Shown here piece after piece: positions 1 through 9,319 of a DNA stretch of 64,000 nt (position 1 is its first letter; each line of letters starts with the position of its first letter). The notes under the pieces are model-generated. The model worked only from the letters and a program-made list of their open reading frames with translations, had not been told where the DNA came from and did not search any database. Position numbers and translations under genes: made by a program. The stretch covers positions 124,001 through 188,000 of the forward strand of contig JAQZAZ010000001.1 in the NCBI GenBank assembly GCA_029239355.1. Direction: 5' to 3'. The stretch is from Sphingobacterium sp. Lineage in GTDB: Bacteria > Bacteroidota > Bacteroidia > Sphingobacteriales > Sphingobacteriaceae.

Positions 1-1139
1 CCATAGCCTGCTTTATAACCCCTAGCGTTTTCAAACTGGCGAAATAGATCACCTTCATACAGATAATCTGCGTTGGCAAAGTATTTGACAAATGGGGTGC
101 CGCCAGCAATATTAACACTGCTGTTTTGCGAAAATGCTTGGCTTCTAAATAGTTCTTTTGCCCAATCGGTATTTACATAGCGCTCACGTTCGTTTTGGTC
201 GGCCGGGAAACGGTATTTATTGATAATATCTTGCGGCGAATAATCGGCCCAACTTGCGGGGTTGATGCCCAATTCATACTCAATCACTTTATTGCGTAGC
301 ATGAGTGCGTCGTACGAATCCATTTTACCTGGGAGCTGCGAAACGGTCTTAATGACATTATTAACGGTACCACGTATCAACATTTGGCCTTCCTTACCAC
401 GTTTAGTGGTGATCAGAATGACACCATTGGCTCCTCTCACTCCATAAACAGCGGTCGCCGATGCGTCCTTGAGCACTGAAACAGTTTCGATAGAACTGAT
501 ATCTACCGCTGATAATGGTCGTTCGACACCGTCAACCATCACTAGTGGATCTGTATTGTTCCAAGTACTTCGTCCCCGGATCACAATGCGAGGATCTTCT
601 TCACCCGGCATTCCCGTACTTGCTGTGGTGATTACCCCAGGTACATTGCCCGTCAATGCAGCTCCTACACTAGATACCCCGCCTGCACGTTCCAGAATTT
701 TGCCAGAAGTTTGAGCTATGGCACCAACAACGGTTTCCTTTTTTTGCCGGCCATATCCCACAACTATCGTTTCCTCTATTTCAATAGACTTATCTATAAG
801 CCGAACCTCTATTGTGGTTTTATCGTCAATGGGAAGCTCGACTTGTCCGTAGCCGAGTTTGGAAATGGTCAATAAATTTTTGTCTGCTGGGACCTGAAGG
901 GTAAATGCTCCATTTTCGTCGGTGGCAGTGCCTAATGATGTCCCCTTCACCTTGATGGAAGCGCCGCTTATTTTTTTGTAGTTGCCATCGACAACAATGC
1001 CCTTAATTTGCCTTTTGGCTTGAGCCTTTAATGTTATCTGCCCGACAAGAAGCAAGAATAACAGTAAAGTGAATGGCCTAGCTATACCCCATAGCTTTCT
1101 CCAATGCCTTATAAATGTGATTGAGATTGTAATCATCAT
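1..1139 (-). CDS. SusC-like TonB-dependent outer-membrane receptor, N-terminal part
   Basis: The gene runs off the left edge, so only about 379 N-terminal codons are present. From the ATG at 1139 (a second ATG follows at 1136) there is a charged N-terminus and a hydrophobic signal segment ending near LVGQITLKAQA. Next is a carboxypeptidase-regulatory-like domain (RQIKGIVVDG...), a TonB-box-like stretch (IEETIVVGYGRQKKE) and a plug domain with the typical VLKDASATAVYGVRGANG motif of SusC/RagA receptors. The family imports oligosaccharides across the outer membrane with a SusD partner, which would lie outside the window. The gene is divergent from the hybrid two-component system at 1581, so that sensor may control it. 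It looks intact as far as it can be read. Confidence 0.93.
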   Translation of the reverse strand, partial: MMITISITFIRHWRKLWGIARPFTLLLFLLLVGQITLKAQAKRQIKGIVVDGNYKKISGASIKVKGTSLGTATDENGAFTLQVPADKNLLTISKLGYGQVELPIDDKTTIEVRLIDKSIEIEETIVVGYGRQKKETVVGAIAQTSGKILERAGGVSSVGAALTGNVPGVITTASTGMPGEEDPRIVIRGRSTWNNTDPLVMVDGVERPLSAVDISSIETVSVLKDASATAVYGVRGANGVILITTKRGKEGQMLIRGTVNNVIKTVSQLPGKMDSYDALMLRNKVIEYELGINPASWADYSPQDIINKYRFPADQNERERYVNTDWAKELFRSQAFSQNSSVNIAGGTPFVKYFANADYLYEGDLFRQFENARGYKAGY

Positions 1140-1327
1140 AGCATCTGTGGATTATTAAAATAGGTTTAAAAATTTTTTTGGTTAATTTGTCTGTAATTGG
1201 TTGGCACGGTTGTACCAGCATTCCCTTAGGTCATTTTTGATCATAATAGGACCGCAGACTATGGATCATCTAGTGTTATCATGGAATTATAATAATTGGT
1301 TAAAAATTAGCTGTTTAGAAATGTATG

Positions 1328-1339
1328 GCAACCGGTTGC
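1328..1339. promoter_or_regulatory. 12-bp perfect palindrome, operator-like
   Basis: The 440-bp gap between the divergent susC-like gene and the sensor gene has no convincing gene. It contains GCAACCGGTTGC, a perfect 12-bp palindrome with central CG, as seen in operators of LacI/GalR-type repressors. It lies about 240 bp upstream of the sensor start. No LacI-type gene is in the window, so the binding protein is unknown and chance occurrence is possible. Confidence 0.3.
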
Positions 1340-1580
1340 ATTGTTTGGTTATAGTTTTTCCCAAACGGAGATACCTTTCAAAGCAGTTTATAATTGTAGA
1401 CCAAAGCTAGCTATAGCAAAATTTTAGTAATAGCAAGAATGTTTAAATGAAGGATAAGAATGTCAAATAGGGCCGATAATACGGCAAAAAACATTTTTAT
1501 AGACTGGTTTGATCGGATTAATTTAATAAATTAGTTGATAGTTCACGCCGCAATTGAATAGCGAAGATACACCTAAATAT

Positions 1581-4500
1581 ATGATACGGATTTTACTGGT
1601 AACAACCTTGGCAATGTTAACGTTTTTGTGTTATGGGCAAAATGAGCCTGTGACCTTTCAACGCTATTATTCGAAAGATGGACTTTCCTCCAATACAATC
1701 TATAGCATTTTTCGGGACAGTTATGGTTTCCTCTGGCTCGGAACAGAGGATGGACTGAACAGGTTTGATGGCCGTCGTTATCATGTGTATCGCTATGATG
1801 CCAATAAGGAAAATAGTCTAATGGCTAATCATATTTCGGCGCTCTGTGAAGACAAGAAGGGAAGGGTGTGGATCGGAACAAACGGAGGCGGCTTGAGCTA
1901 TTTCGATCGACAGGCTGACCGCATTCGAACTTATAATCTTACTCCGGATGGAAAGTGGCTCAGTGCAGCTATAAATGCGATCGATAAAGATTTAAACGGA
2001 AATGTTTGGGTTGCTTCTTATGGTGCATTATTTATTTTGAATGTCGATGATTTGCAAAAAAAAGTTGATCAGAAATATAAACCTGTCGTAGATACCTTTG
2101 CAGGTAAAGTGACCAACTGCGTCTTTCGTGATCGACAAAACAACATGTGGGTATCATCGGAGCGTGCTGTGTTCCGCATTTCAAGTGATTTAAAGACCAT
2201 AAAACGCTTCGAAGTTTTGTCTGAAGCGGAGGGGTATGGAAATGGGGTTGAAATAACTTCCATTGTCGAGGATGATAAAGGCCGAATCTGGATCGGTTCG
2301 ATGCTCGGACTAAAATACCTAAATCAAGGTGCGTCACAATTTAACAAATTCATAGCCGGGCCTGGAAAAGGGAATTTGAGCAGCCCACGCATTTATGCCT
2401 TAAGTTATAATCTCAAACAGTGCATATGGATTGGAACAGATAACGGTCTTGATGTGTTAAATACCAATGATTTTAGTGTGCATACCTTTAAACCTGATCC
2501 CAGTAATATTCATAGTCTTTCACATAAATCTATCCGGTCTATATGTATCGATAACAGCGGTATTTATTGGGTGGGAACCTTTCGGGGAGGATTGAATAAA
2601 TATGATACCAATTTAAGTCAATTTCGATTAAAAAGTTTGGATTTCTTAGCGGGAATGACTGGGGGTCCAGCTGTGGTAACATCTTTTGCGGAGTACCAGA
2701 ATAAAATATTCCTAGGTGTTGATGGTGCTGGTGTCTGGAAGTATGAAAAGGACAGTGATCGACTGTTTCCGGTCAAGCTGGCCGCTAACCTGCCCTCCGA
2801 TCTGACCGTATTGGCTTTAGAAAGACAGCGCGATCAACTTTGGATCGGTACATACCAACATGGAGTACTTTGTCATGATCTGATTAGTGGAGATCTCAAA
2901 AGATATACGGCGGGCAACAAGGAAGATAATTTAAATAATAATGATATTTTTTGCTTGAAGACTGATTTTCAAGGTAATATCTGGGTAGGGACCAATGGCG
3001 GTGGCATTAATATTATTCAAAAGGGAGGTGCAATAGTAAAGAAATACAGACGGTCAGAAACCGATAGCGCTGATCTTCGGTTACCGGGAAATTTTATCCG
3101 TACGCTAGAGGAAGACCAAGATCATCATATGTGGATTGGCACTTATGGCTCTGGGCTTGCCAGGTATGATCCTAGAACAAAACGTACCGCAATTTTTAAT
3201 ATGGAGAACAATAAGCTGCCCAGTAATTATGTGTTGGCCGTGCACAGTGATAAAACAGGGAATTTGTGGGTAGGAACGAATGGGAATGGCATTGGAGTAC
3301 TCGAAAAAGGAAAAACACAATTTATTACTCTTTCTGAAAAAGATGGTTTAGCTAATGGCGCAATACAGAGCATAATAGAAGACGATAAAGGGCGCATGTG
3401 GTTTGCGACCAACAAAGGATTAAGCTGTTATTTTCCGAAAGAAAGGTTATTTAAGAACTATTCGAAAGCTGCGGGATTACAGGAAGGAGCTTTTATGTTG
3501 GGAGCGACGCTAAAAATGACGGATGGAGAAATGTATTTTGGAGGACAGAAGGGGTTTAACCATTTTTATCCCGCCAATCTAAAAATAAACATTAATCCAG
3601 CTAAGGTAGCGCTAACTGATCTGAAAATTGACAATGTCGTCATTCAACCTACGGATAAAGGAGCTATACAACAGTCTCTATTAACAGCAGATCGTATTCA
3701 CTTAAAGTATAAACAGAATTTCTCCATTTCTTTTGCAGCGCTAAACCTTACCGTGCCGGAGGATAACGAATACGAGTATAGACTTGTCGGATTCGATAAA
3801 AATTGGATTCGGAATGGCAAAGAAAATAGTGCCTATTATACAAATTTGGATCCCGGAGATTATTTATTTCAGGTACGTGCCAGCAATAACGATGGAATTT
3901 GGAATAAGGAAATAAAATCCATTGCCATACATGTTGCTCCGCCATTTTGGCGAACGATATATGCATATATATTTTATGTGATAGCAGTTGCGGGAGCCTT
4001 GCTATGGATCAGGCATCGCGGAATCCAAAAGCTAAAACAAAAATTTGCACTTGAACAGGAACGTATCCAAGCGAAACAGCTTATTGAGCAGCAAAAAAGA
4101 GACGCTGAAACCAAGCATAAACTGGATGCAATGAAAATTAGGTTTTTAACAAATTTAAGCCATGAATTCCGCACACCAATTTCATTGATAATGGGGCCTA
4201 TAGACGCTCTGATAGCAAAAAATAAAGATCGTAAATTGGCTGATTCGCTGAATCTGATTAGCCGGAACGCACGAAGATTGTTAAATCTGGTCAACCAACT
4301 GCTTGACTTTAGAAAGATGGAATATCATGAGTTGAAATTGCAGGACGACGATGGTGAATTAGTGTCTTTTGTACAGGAGGTATTTCGGTCATTTCAGGAC
4401 ATGGCCCTGCAGAAGGGGATAGACTATTCTTTTTTACCTTGCCAAGAAAAAATATATTGCCGTTTTGATCGAAATAAAATCGAGCGCATTTTATTTAATC

Positions 4501-5657
4501 TTATTTATAATGCCTTTAAATTCACAAATAAAGAGGGGGATATTGCGGTAAGTATAGCATCGGTCAGTATGAAAGACAAGAAGCTGCAGGTCTGTCTAGA
4601 GGTGAGGGATACAGGAATTGGTATTCCTGAACAATTGCAACAATCCATATTTGAAAGTTTTTTCCAGTACGACAACGATGGCGCAATTGCTAGCCAAGGT
4701 TCTGGCATCGGCTTATCGATTGCTCAGTCATTTGTTCAGATGTATAACGGAAAGATTTCGGTATACAGTGAACCGGAAAAAGGGAGTGTTTTTAAATTTG
4801 ATCTATGGTTAGATCCAGCTGAACCGAGCTATGAAAATATGCCCGAACAGGAAATAATGCCTTTAGATGCTCCTGTAGAGGTGAGACAGTGCCCTCTCGT
4901 GCTGATTATCGAAGATGATGAAGACTTTAGATATTACCTCAAAGAATCTTTAAAAGAATATTATCAGATCATCGAGGCTACCAATGGAAAGGATGGCTGG
5001 CAGAAAGCACTTTTTCATCATCCCGATCTTGTGGTGAGTGATGTGCAGATGCCTTACCTAAACGGCATGGAATTTTCGCAAAAACTTGTGCAGGATAAAA
5101 GGACAAAACACATTCCAGTTGTGTTGTTGACGGCTTCTCAAGTAGACAATGGACTCGTTTGTGGACTGGAATCGGGGGCCGTGGATTACCTCACCAAACC
5201 TTTTGATATGCATGTGCTGGTAGCGAAGATCAATAGCTTGCTCCATTTAAATGAGGCATTCAAGGAAGTGTATAGCAAGCAGGTATCCATTGTTTTGCCC
5301 GAAGTAACGGTTGTATCAGAAAAGAGCAAATTTTTGCAAAAAGTGCTAAATTATGTGCACGAAAATATTGATAACCCGCAATTATCCGTGGAGACCCTGA
5401 GTGCCCACACCTCGATGAGTAGAGCTTCCCTGTACAATAAACTGTTGGAACTTACAGGAATGTCCCCGGTAGATTTCATTCGGTCTGTGAAACTGGAAAA
5501 GGCTGCTAGCTTGTTGGAGAAAAGCGATAAGTCTATTTCTGAAATAGCGTACCAAACAGGATTTGCGAATCCCAATTATTTTACAAAGGTCTTCAAAGCA
5601 AAATATCAAATGACTCCAAGTGAGTTTATACAGTGCCAAAAGATTACTTCCGAGTAA
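1581..5657 (+). CDS. Hybrid two-component system (HTCS): periplasmic propeller sensor, kinase, receiver and AraC output
   Basis: One-protein signal transducer of the type that controls polysaccharide utilisation loci in Bacteroidota. The ATG at 1581 is preferred over a TTG 27 bp upstream because it directly begins a signal peptide (MIRILLVTTLAMLTFLCYGQ). In the resulting 1358 residues: two-component propeller repeats (recurring WIGT/WVGT motifs) to about 680, a Y_Y_Y domain, a membrane helix near 793-812, a HisKA domain with phosphoacceptor His861 (SHEFRTP), an HATPase with DTGIGIP, and a receiver with phosphoacceptor Asp1154 (SDVQMP). A C-terminal AraC-type DNA-binding domain occupies about 1250-1350. 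It sits between a divergent susC-like gene and a pentosan-degradation gene run, so either or both are likely targets. The ligand, by analogy an oligosaccharide bound by the propeller, cannot be read from sequence. Confidence 0.95.
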   Translation: MIRILLVTTLAMLTFLCYGQNEPVTFQRYYSKDGLSSNTIYSIFRDSYGFLWLGTEDGLNRFDGRRYHVYRYDANKENSLMANHISALCEDKKGRVWIGTNGGGLSYFDRQADRIRTYNLTPDGKWLSAAINAIDKDLNGNVWVASYGALFILNVDDLQKKVDQKYKPVVDTFAGKVTNCVFRDRQNNMWVSSERAVFRISSDLKTIKRFEVLSEAEGYGNGVEITSIVEDDKGRIWIGSMLGLKYLNQGASQFNKFIAGPGKGNLSSPRIYALSYNLKQCIWIGTDNGLDVLNTNDFSVHTFKPDPSNIHSLSHKSIRSICIDNSGIYWVGTFRGGLNKYDTNLSQFRLKSLDFLAGMTGGPAVVTSFAEYQNKIFLGVDGAGVWKYEKDSDRLFPVKLAANLPSDLTVLALERQRDQLWIGTYQHGVLCHDLISGDLKRYTAGNKEDNLNNNDIFCLKTDFQGNIWVGTNGGGINIIQKGGAIVKKYRRSETDSADLRLPGNFIRTLEEDQDHHMWIGTYGSGLARYDPRTKRTAIFNMENNKLPSNYVLAVHSDKTGNLWVGTNGNGIGVLEKGKTQFITLSEKDGLANGAIQSIIEDDKGRMWFATNKGLSCYFPKERLFKNYSKAAGLQEGAFMLGATLKMTDGEMYFGGQKGFNHFYPANLKININPAKVALTDLKIDNVVIQPTDKGAIQQSLLTADRIHLKYKQNFSISFAALNLTVPEDNEYEYRLVGFDKNWIRNGKENSAYYTNLDPGDYLFQVRASNNDGIWNKEIKSIAIHVAPPFWRTIYAYIFYVIAVAGALLWIRHRGIQKLKQKFALEQERIQAKQLIEQQKRDAETKHKLDAMKIRFLTNLSHEFRTPISLIMGPIDALIAKNKDRKLADSLNLISRNARRLLNLVNQLLDFRKMEYHELKLQDDDGELVSFVQEVFRSFQDMALQKGIDYSFLPCQEKIYCRFDRNKIERILFNLIYNAFKFTNKEGDIAVSIASVSMKDKKLQVCLEVRDTGIGIPEQLQQSIFESFFQYDNDGAIASQGSGIGLSIAQSFVQMYNGKISVYSEPEKGSVFKFDLWLDPAEPSYENMPEQEIMPLDAPVEVRQCPLVLIIEDDEDFRYYLKESLKEYYQIIEATNGKDGWQKALFHHPDLVVSDVQMPYLNGMEFSQKLVQDKRTKHIPVVLLTASQVDNGLVCGLESGAVDYLTKPFDMHVLVAKINSLLHLNEAFKEVYSKQVSIVLPEVTVVSEKSKFLQKVLNYVHENIDNPQLSVETLSAHTSMSRASLYNKLLELTGMSPVDFIRSVKLEKAASLLEKSDKSISEIAYQTGFANPNYFTKVFKAKYQMTPSEFIQCQKITSE

Positions 5658-5693
5658 AAGGAGTTAAATTGTTTTTTAGGCGCAATTTTACAA

Positions 5694-5732
5694 AAGGGTA
5701 ATTTGTTTTATACATTTTTACCCTTCTTTTTT
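5694..5732 (+). terminator. Rho-independent terminator after the first HTCS
   Basis: AAGGGTAA (5694-5701) pairs with TTACCCTT (5718-5725) and is followed by a run of T. It lies 37 bp after the HTCS stop and separates that gene from the transaldolase operon. Confidence 0.75.
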
Positions 5733-5765
5733 TTATTTGTTGCAATGCTGTCCTCTCGAAACCTA

Positions 5766-5773
5766 TAGTTTTG
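5766..5773 (+). promoter_or_regulatory. Putative -7 promoter element of the transaldolase/transketolase/GH operon
   Basis: TAGTTTTG fits the Bacteroidota TAnnTTTG element. It lies between the preceding terminator and the transaldolase ATG at 5833. The nearest upstream TTG motifs (5737-5739 or 5740-5742) are spaced slightly wider than the usual 19-20 bp, so the promoter may depend on an activator. Confidence 0.35.
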
Positions 5774-5832
5774 TGTTATAACCAAATCGCCAAAATCTGG
5801 CGAACACTAAACTTATCAACTAAATAAGAGAT

Positions 5833-6501
5833 ATGAAATTTTTTATCGATACAGCTAGTCTCAGTGAGATTCGTATGGCTCAAAATTTAGGCGTATTGGA
5901 TGGGGTGACAACCAATCCCTCCCTGATGGCCAAAGAGGGTGTGACAGGAACAGAAAATGTGCATGGTCACTATAAAGCTATCTGCGCAATTGTCGACGGT
6001 GATGTGAGTGCGGAAGTGATTTCGACCGATTATGAAACCATGGTCAAAGAGGGCTTGCAGTTGGCTGCTTTGGATAGCAAAATCGTTGTTAAAGTACCCA
6101 TGACTGAAGATGGTATTAAAGCGATCAAATATTTTAGTACTCAACAGATCAAAACCAACTGTACACTGATTTTTTCCGCCGGACAGGCGCTGCTCGCTGC
6201 AAAAGCCGGTGCGACTTATGTATCACCTTTTGTCGGCAGACTTGATGACATATCTGTCGACGGGCTAGCACTGATCCGTGAAATACGCACAATTTACGAC
6301 AATTATACTTTTGGAACACAGATTTTGGCAGCTTCGGTACGCCATAGTGCCCATATTTTGGGTTGTGCCAAGATCGGGGCAGATGTCATGACGGGGCCAC
6401 TGCAGGCTATATTCTCCTTGTTAAAACATCCTTTGACGGATAGTGGGTTAGCTCAATTTCTCGCTGATCATAAACGTGTTGCTACACAGAACTTTAATTG
6501 A
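5833..6501 (+). CDS. fsa: Transaldolase / fructose-6-phosphate aldolase-like, short subfamily
   Basis: This 222-residue protein is a compact TIM barrel of the TalC/MipB/FSA type. It has the opening MKFFIDTAS, the phosphate- and substrate-binding DGVTTNPSL, and Schiff-base Lys87 in VVKVP. Family members either transfer dihydroxyacetone units between sedoheptulose-7-P and glyceraldehyde-3-P (transaldolase) or cleave fructose-6-P; sequence alone does not decide which. It is followed after one base by the first transketolase half, so the pair looks like a non-oxidative pentose-phosphate module expressed with pentosan-degrading enzymes. The role would be cytoplasmic processing of pentose phosphates from released arabinose and xylose. 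Confidence 0.9.
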   Translation: MKFFIDTASLSEIRMAQNLGVLDGVTTNPSLMAKEGVTGTENVHGHYKAICAIVDGDVSAEVISTDYETMVKEGLQLAALDSKIVVKVPMTEDGIKAIKYFSTQQIKTNCTLIFSAGQALLAAKAGATYVSPFVGRLDDISVDGLALIREIRTIYDNYTFGTQILAASVRHSAHILGCAKIGADVMTGPLQAIFSLLKHPLTDSGLAQFLADHKRVATQNFN

Positions 6502-6502
6502 T

Positions 6503-7360
6503 ATGGTAATGACTAAAAATAGTATACATAATCTGGAAGCAATTGTTCAACAAGTACGAAGAGATATACTTCGTATGGTGCATGCATGCCAATCTGGACA
6601 TCCCGGTGGATCTTTGGGCTGTGCGGAATTATTAGTCTGTCTGTATTTTGAACTGATGCAGCGAAATGAACACTTTGATGTCAATGGCGGAGGAGAAGAT
6701 CTATTTTTTCTTTCCAATGGACATATTTCCCCTCTATTTTACAGTGTACTGGCTCGAGCAGGATATTTTCCGATAAGTGAACTGACCACCTTTAGAAAGC
6801 TCAATTCACGTCTGCAGGGCCATCCAACGACCCATGAAGGATTGCCGGGGATCCGCGTGGCCTCAGGTTCGTTAGGGCAAGGTCTCTCTGTTGCGATTGG
6901 CGCTGCTCAGGCCAAAAGATTAAATAAGGATAACCATTTAGTTTACGTTCTGATGGGAGATGGTGAATTGCAGGAAGGACAGGTCTGGGAAGCAGCCATG
7001 TATGCGAGCCATAATAAAATAGACAATTTAATTGCTATTGTGGATTACAATGGAGCTCAGATTGATGGCGCTACAAACGATGTACTATCATTAGGAGATT
7101 TGCCTCATAAATGGATGGCATTTGGTTGGAAGGTTGTTGAAGTTAGGCGAGGAAATGATGTTGGTTCGGTCATTGCCGACCTTCGAAGAGCTCAGTCTAT
7201 GACAGCCGAAAAAGCTCCAATCATGGTATTGTTGCACACAGAAATGGGCAATGGTGTGGATTTTATGATGGGATCACACAAATGGCATGGTGTGGCACCA
7301 AATGACGCTCAATTGGAGTCAGGATTAAGCCAAAATGCGGAAACGTTGGGCGATTATTAG
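6503..7360 (+). CDS. Transketolase, N-terminal (TPP pyrophosphate-binding) half
   Basis: About 285 residues covering only the first third of a classical transketolase. The thiamine-diphosphate motif starts at Gly152-Asp153 (GDGELQEGQVWEAA...VDYN). Substrate-site motifs such as SGHPGGSLGCAEL, SNGHISPLFY and ASGSLGQGLSVA are intact. The start is set at ATG 6503, immediately after the transaldolase stop; ATG 6509 is equally possible. The second half is the next gene, so the enzyme is a split transketolase, an arrangement found in many bacteria. The two chains would assemble into an enzyme that moves two-carbon units between pentose and hexose phosphates. A related dehydrogenase E1 assignment is less likely given the neighbours. 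Confidence 0.92.
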   Translation: MVMTKNSIHNLEAIVQQVRRDILRMVHACQSGHPGGSLGCAELLVCLYFELMQRNEHFDVNGGGEDLFFLSNGHISPLFYSVLARAGYFPISELTTFRKLNSRLQGHPTTHEGLPGIRVASGSLGQGLSVAIGAAQAKRLNKDNHLVYVLMGDGELQEGQVWEAAMYASHNKIDNLIAIVDYNGAQIDGATNDVLSLGDLPHKWMAFGWKVVEVRRGNDVGSVIADLRRAQSMTAEKAPIMVLLHTEMGNGVDFMMGSHKWHGVAPNDAQLESGLSQNAETLGDY

Positions 7361-7399
7361 TATCATGCATTAAGAGATTTCGAAATTGATTAAATTAAA

Positions 7400-8362
7400 A
7401 TGAAAAAATATACATACACAGAATCCAAGGATACGCGATCTGGATTTGGTGCTGGTTTGCTGGAAGCGGGGAGACAAAATGAAAATGTGGTAGCGCTCTG
7501 TGCCGATTTAGTTGGCTCCCTCAAAATGAACGATTTTATCACGGCTTATCCGGACCGTTTTTTTCAGATCGGCATTGCTGAAGCGAATATGATGGGCATC
7601 GCTGCTGGACTTACCATTGGCGGGAAAATACCTTTTACCGGTACATTTGCCAATTTCTCGACCGGGCGTGTGTACGATCAGATTCGTCAGTCCATTGTCT
7701 ATTCGGATAAAAATGTGAAGATCGCGGCTTCGCATGCGGGGCTTACTTTGGGAGAAGATGGGGCAACTCATCAAATCCTGGAGGATATCGGATTGATGAA
7801 AATGCTCCCCGGGATGACTGTCATCAATCCATGTGACTATAACCAAACCAAAGCGGCAACAATAGCAGTGGCAAAACATAAAGGTCCTGTTTACCTGCGT
7901 TTTGGACGCCCTGTTGTTCCTGTTTTTACAGCCGAAGATCAGGAATTTGTGATTGGCAAAGCTGTGCTGCTCAATTCAGGTGTTGATGTTACTATTATAG
8001 CGACTGGACACTTGGTATGGGAGGCAATCCGGGCAGGCGAGGAATTGGAAAAGCTGGGAATTGATGCCGAAATAATCAATATACATACCATCAAACCTCT
8101 TGATAAGGAGGCTATATTGGCATCGATCGATAAAACGGGTTGCGTGGTGACGGCCGAAGAACATAACCGTATCGGTGGGCTTGGCGACAGTATCGCGCAG
8201 CTATTGACCAAACAAATGCCTGTACCTCAAGAATACGTTGCCGTAGATGATAGTTTTGGTGAATCGGGAACACCGAGTGAACTCATGGACAAATATGGGC
8301 TAAATGCCGATGCCATAGTGGCTTCTGTACTTCGAGTACTAAAAAGAAAACAACTCAAATAG
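7400..8362 (+). CDS. Transketolase, C-terminal (pyrimidine-binding plus C-terminal) half
   Basis: This 320-residue chain carries the PYR domain and the C-terminal domain of transketolase. Recognisable motifs are RFFQIGIAEANMMGIAAGL (containing the Glu that activates the TPP aminopyrimidine), FANFSTGRVYDQIRQSI, SHAGLTLGEDGATHQ and the C-terminal VVTAEEHNRIGGLG. It follows the N-terminal half after 39 bp and completes the split enzyme. Being inside a hemicellulose-degradation operon, it would supply extra pentose-phosphate flux when arabinose and xylose are released. Confidence 0.93.
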   Translation: MKKYTYTESKDTRSGFGAGLLEAGRQNENVVALCADLVGSLKMNDFITAYPDRFFQIGIAEANMMGIAAGLTIGGKIPFTGTFANFSTGRVYDQIRQSIVYSDKNVKIAASHAGLTLGEDGATHQILEDIGLMKMLPGMTVINPCDYNQTKAATIAVAKHKGPVYLRFGRPVVPVFTAEDQEFVIGKAVLLNSGVDVTIIATGHLVWEAIRAGEELEKLGIDAEIINIHTIKPLDKEAILASIDKTGCVVTAEEHNRIGGLGDSIAQLLTKQMPVPQEYVAVDDSFGESGTPSELMDKYGLNADAIVASVLRVLKRKQLK

Positions 8363-8414
8363 TAAAAAAACGGGGACTGCCCATATTTTGACTACTAATC
8401 AACCAATTGTAAAA

Positions 8415-9248
8415 ATGAGAACGATTATTTGCACAGCATTATGTATGATGTCGATCAGCTTGTTGTCCCATGCACAACAGGCTGCACCAAAGGGATTTGA
8501 CGAGGAAAGGAAACTGGTGTCTACTGGAAAAATAGATTCTATTATTTATCCGTCTAAAACGGTGGGCGTGTCCAGAAAAGCGCTGATATATACACCTCCA
8601 GGATATAATTCCCAAAAAAAATATCCTGTACTGTACCTCTTGCATGGAATCGGAGGTGATGAACGCGAATGGTTGAGGCATGGAAATCCACAGGTTATTT
8701 TTGACAATCTCTATGCCGAAGGTAAAATGGAACCCATGGTTGTGGTGATGCCCAATGGTCGTGCGATGAAAGATGACCGGGCCGGAGGAAATGTCATGGC
8801 ACCGGATCGCGTAGCTGCATTCTCGACTTTCGAAAGAGATCTGCTTGACGACCTGATTCCCTTTGTTGAAAAACAATTTCCAGTTGTCCAAGACCGTGAG
8901 CATCGTGCGATCTTTGGGCTATCTATGGGTGGTGGTCAGGCATTGAATTTTGGATTAGGCCACATCGATACGTTTGCATGGGTGGGTGGGTTTTCTTCTG
9001 CCCCCAACACAAAGATGCCACAAGAATTATTACCCGCTCCAGAGGAAGCTAAAAACAAGCTAAAACTGTTGTGGGTTTCCTGCGGCGATCAAGATGGTTT
9101 GCTCAATATAAGCAAAAGGACACATGAGTACCTTTTGAATCATGAGGTGCCTCACATATACTATTTAGAATCTGGAGGACATGATTTCAATGTGTGGAAA
9201 AATGACCTTTATAATATTTCTCAGTTGTTATTTAAGGTGGGCAAGTAG
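8415..9248 (+). CDS. Secreted esterase of the CE1/esterase-D type (candidate feruloyl or acetylxylan esterase)
   Basis: A 277-residue alpha/beta hydrolase with a signal peptide (MRTIICTALCMMSISLLSHA). The ATG at 8415 is chosen over an upstream TTG because it starts the signal sequence. Features of the putative-esterase family are YLLHGIGGDEREW, the nucleophile elbow GLSMGG with Ser170, and a late GGHDFNVW with His256. The family includes feruloyl esterases and acetylxylan esterases associated with xylanases, and the N-terminal PSKTVGVSRKALIYTPPGY resembles XynZ-type domains. With GH10 and GH43 neighbours, removal of ferulate or acetate from arabinoxylan is the reasonable role. The exact ester is an inference. 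Confidence 0.88.
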   Translation: MRTIICTALCMMSISLLSHAQQAAPKGFDEERKLVSTGKIDSIIYPSKTVGVSRKALIYTPPGYNSQKKYPVLYLLHGIGGDEREWLRHGNPQVIFDNLYAEGKMEPMVVVMPNGRAMKDDRAGGNVMAPDRVAAFSTFERDLLDDLIPFVEKQFPVVQDREHRAIFGLSMGGGQALNFGLGHIDTFAWVGGFSSAPNTKMPQELLPAPEEAKNKLKLLWVSCGDQDGLLNISKRTHEYLLNHEVPHIYYLESGGHDFNVWKNDLYNISQLLFKVGK

Positions 9249-9319
9249 CATAGCTATGATAACGACCTTACAAAAGGTTAGCTAATGGACTAGATGTAAT
9301 TTAAATAGGGCGTCATTGC

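Noticed and set aside
1201-1410. 69-codon frame in the divergent control region
   Set aside because: It lacks an ATG start at the beginning, overlaps the palindrome and resembles no protein.
8439-8903. 154-codon frame antisense to the esterase gene
   Set aside because: No recognisable protein features; the plus-strand gene has a full catalytic triad and signal peptide.
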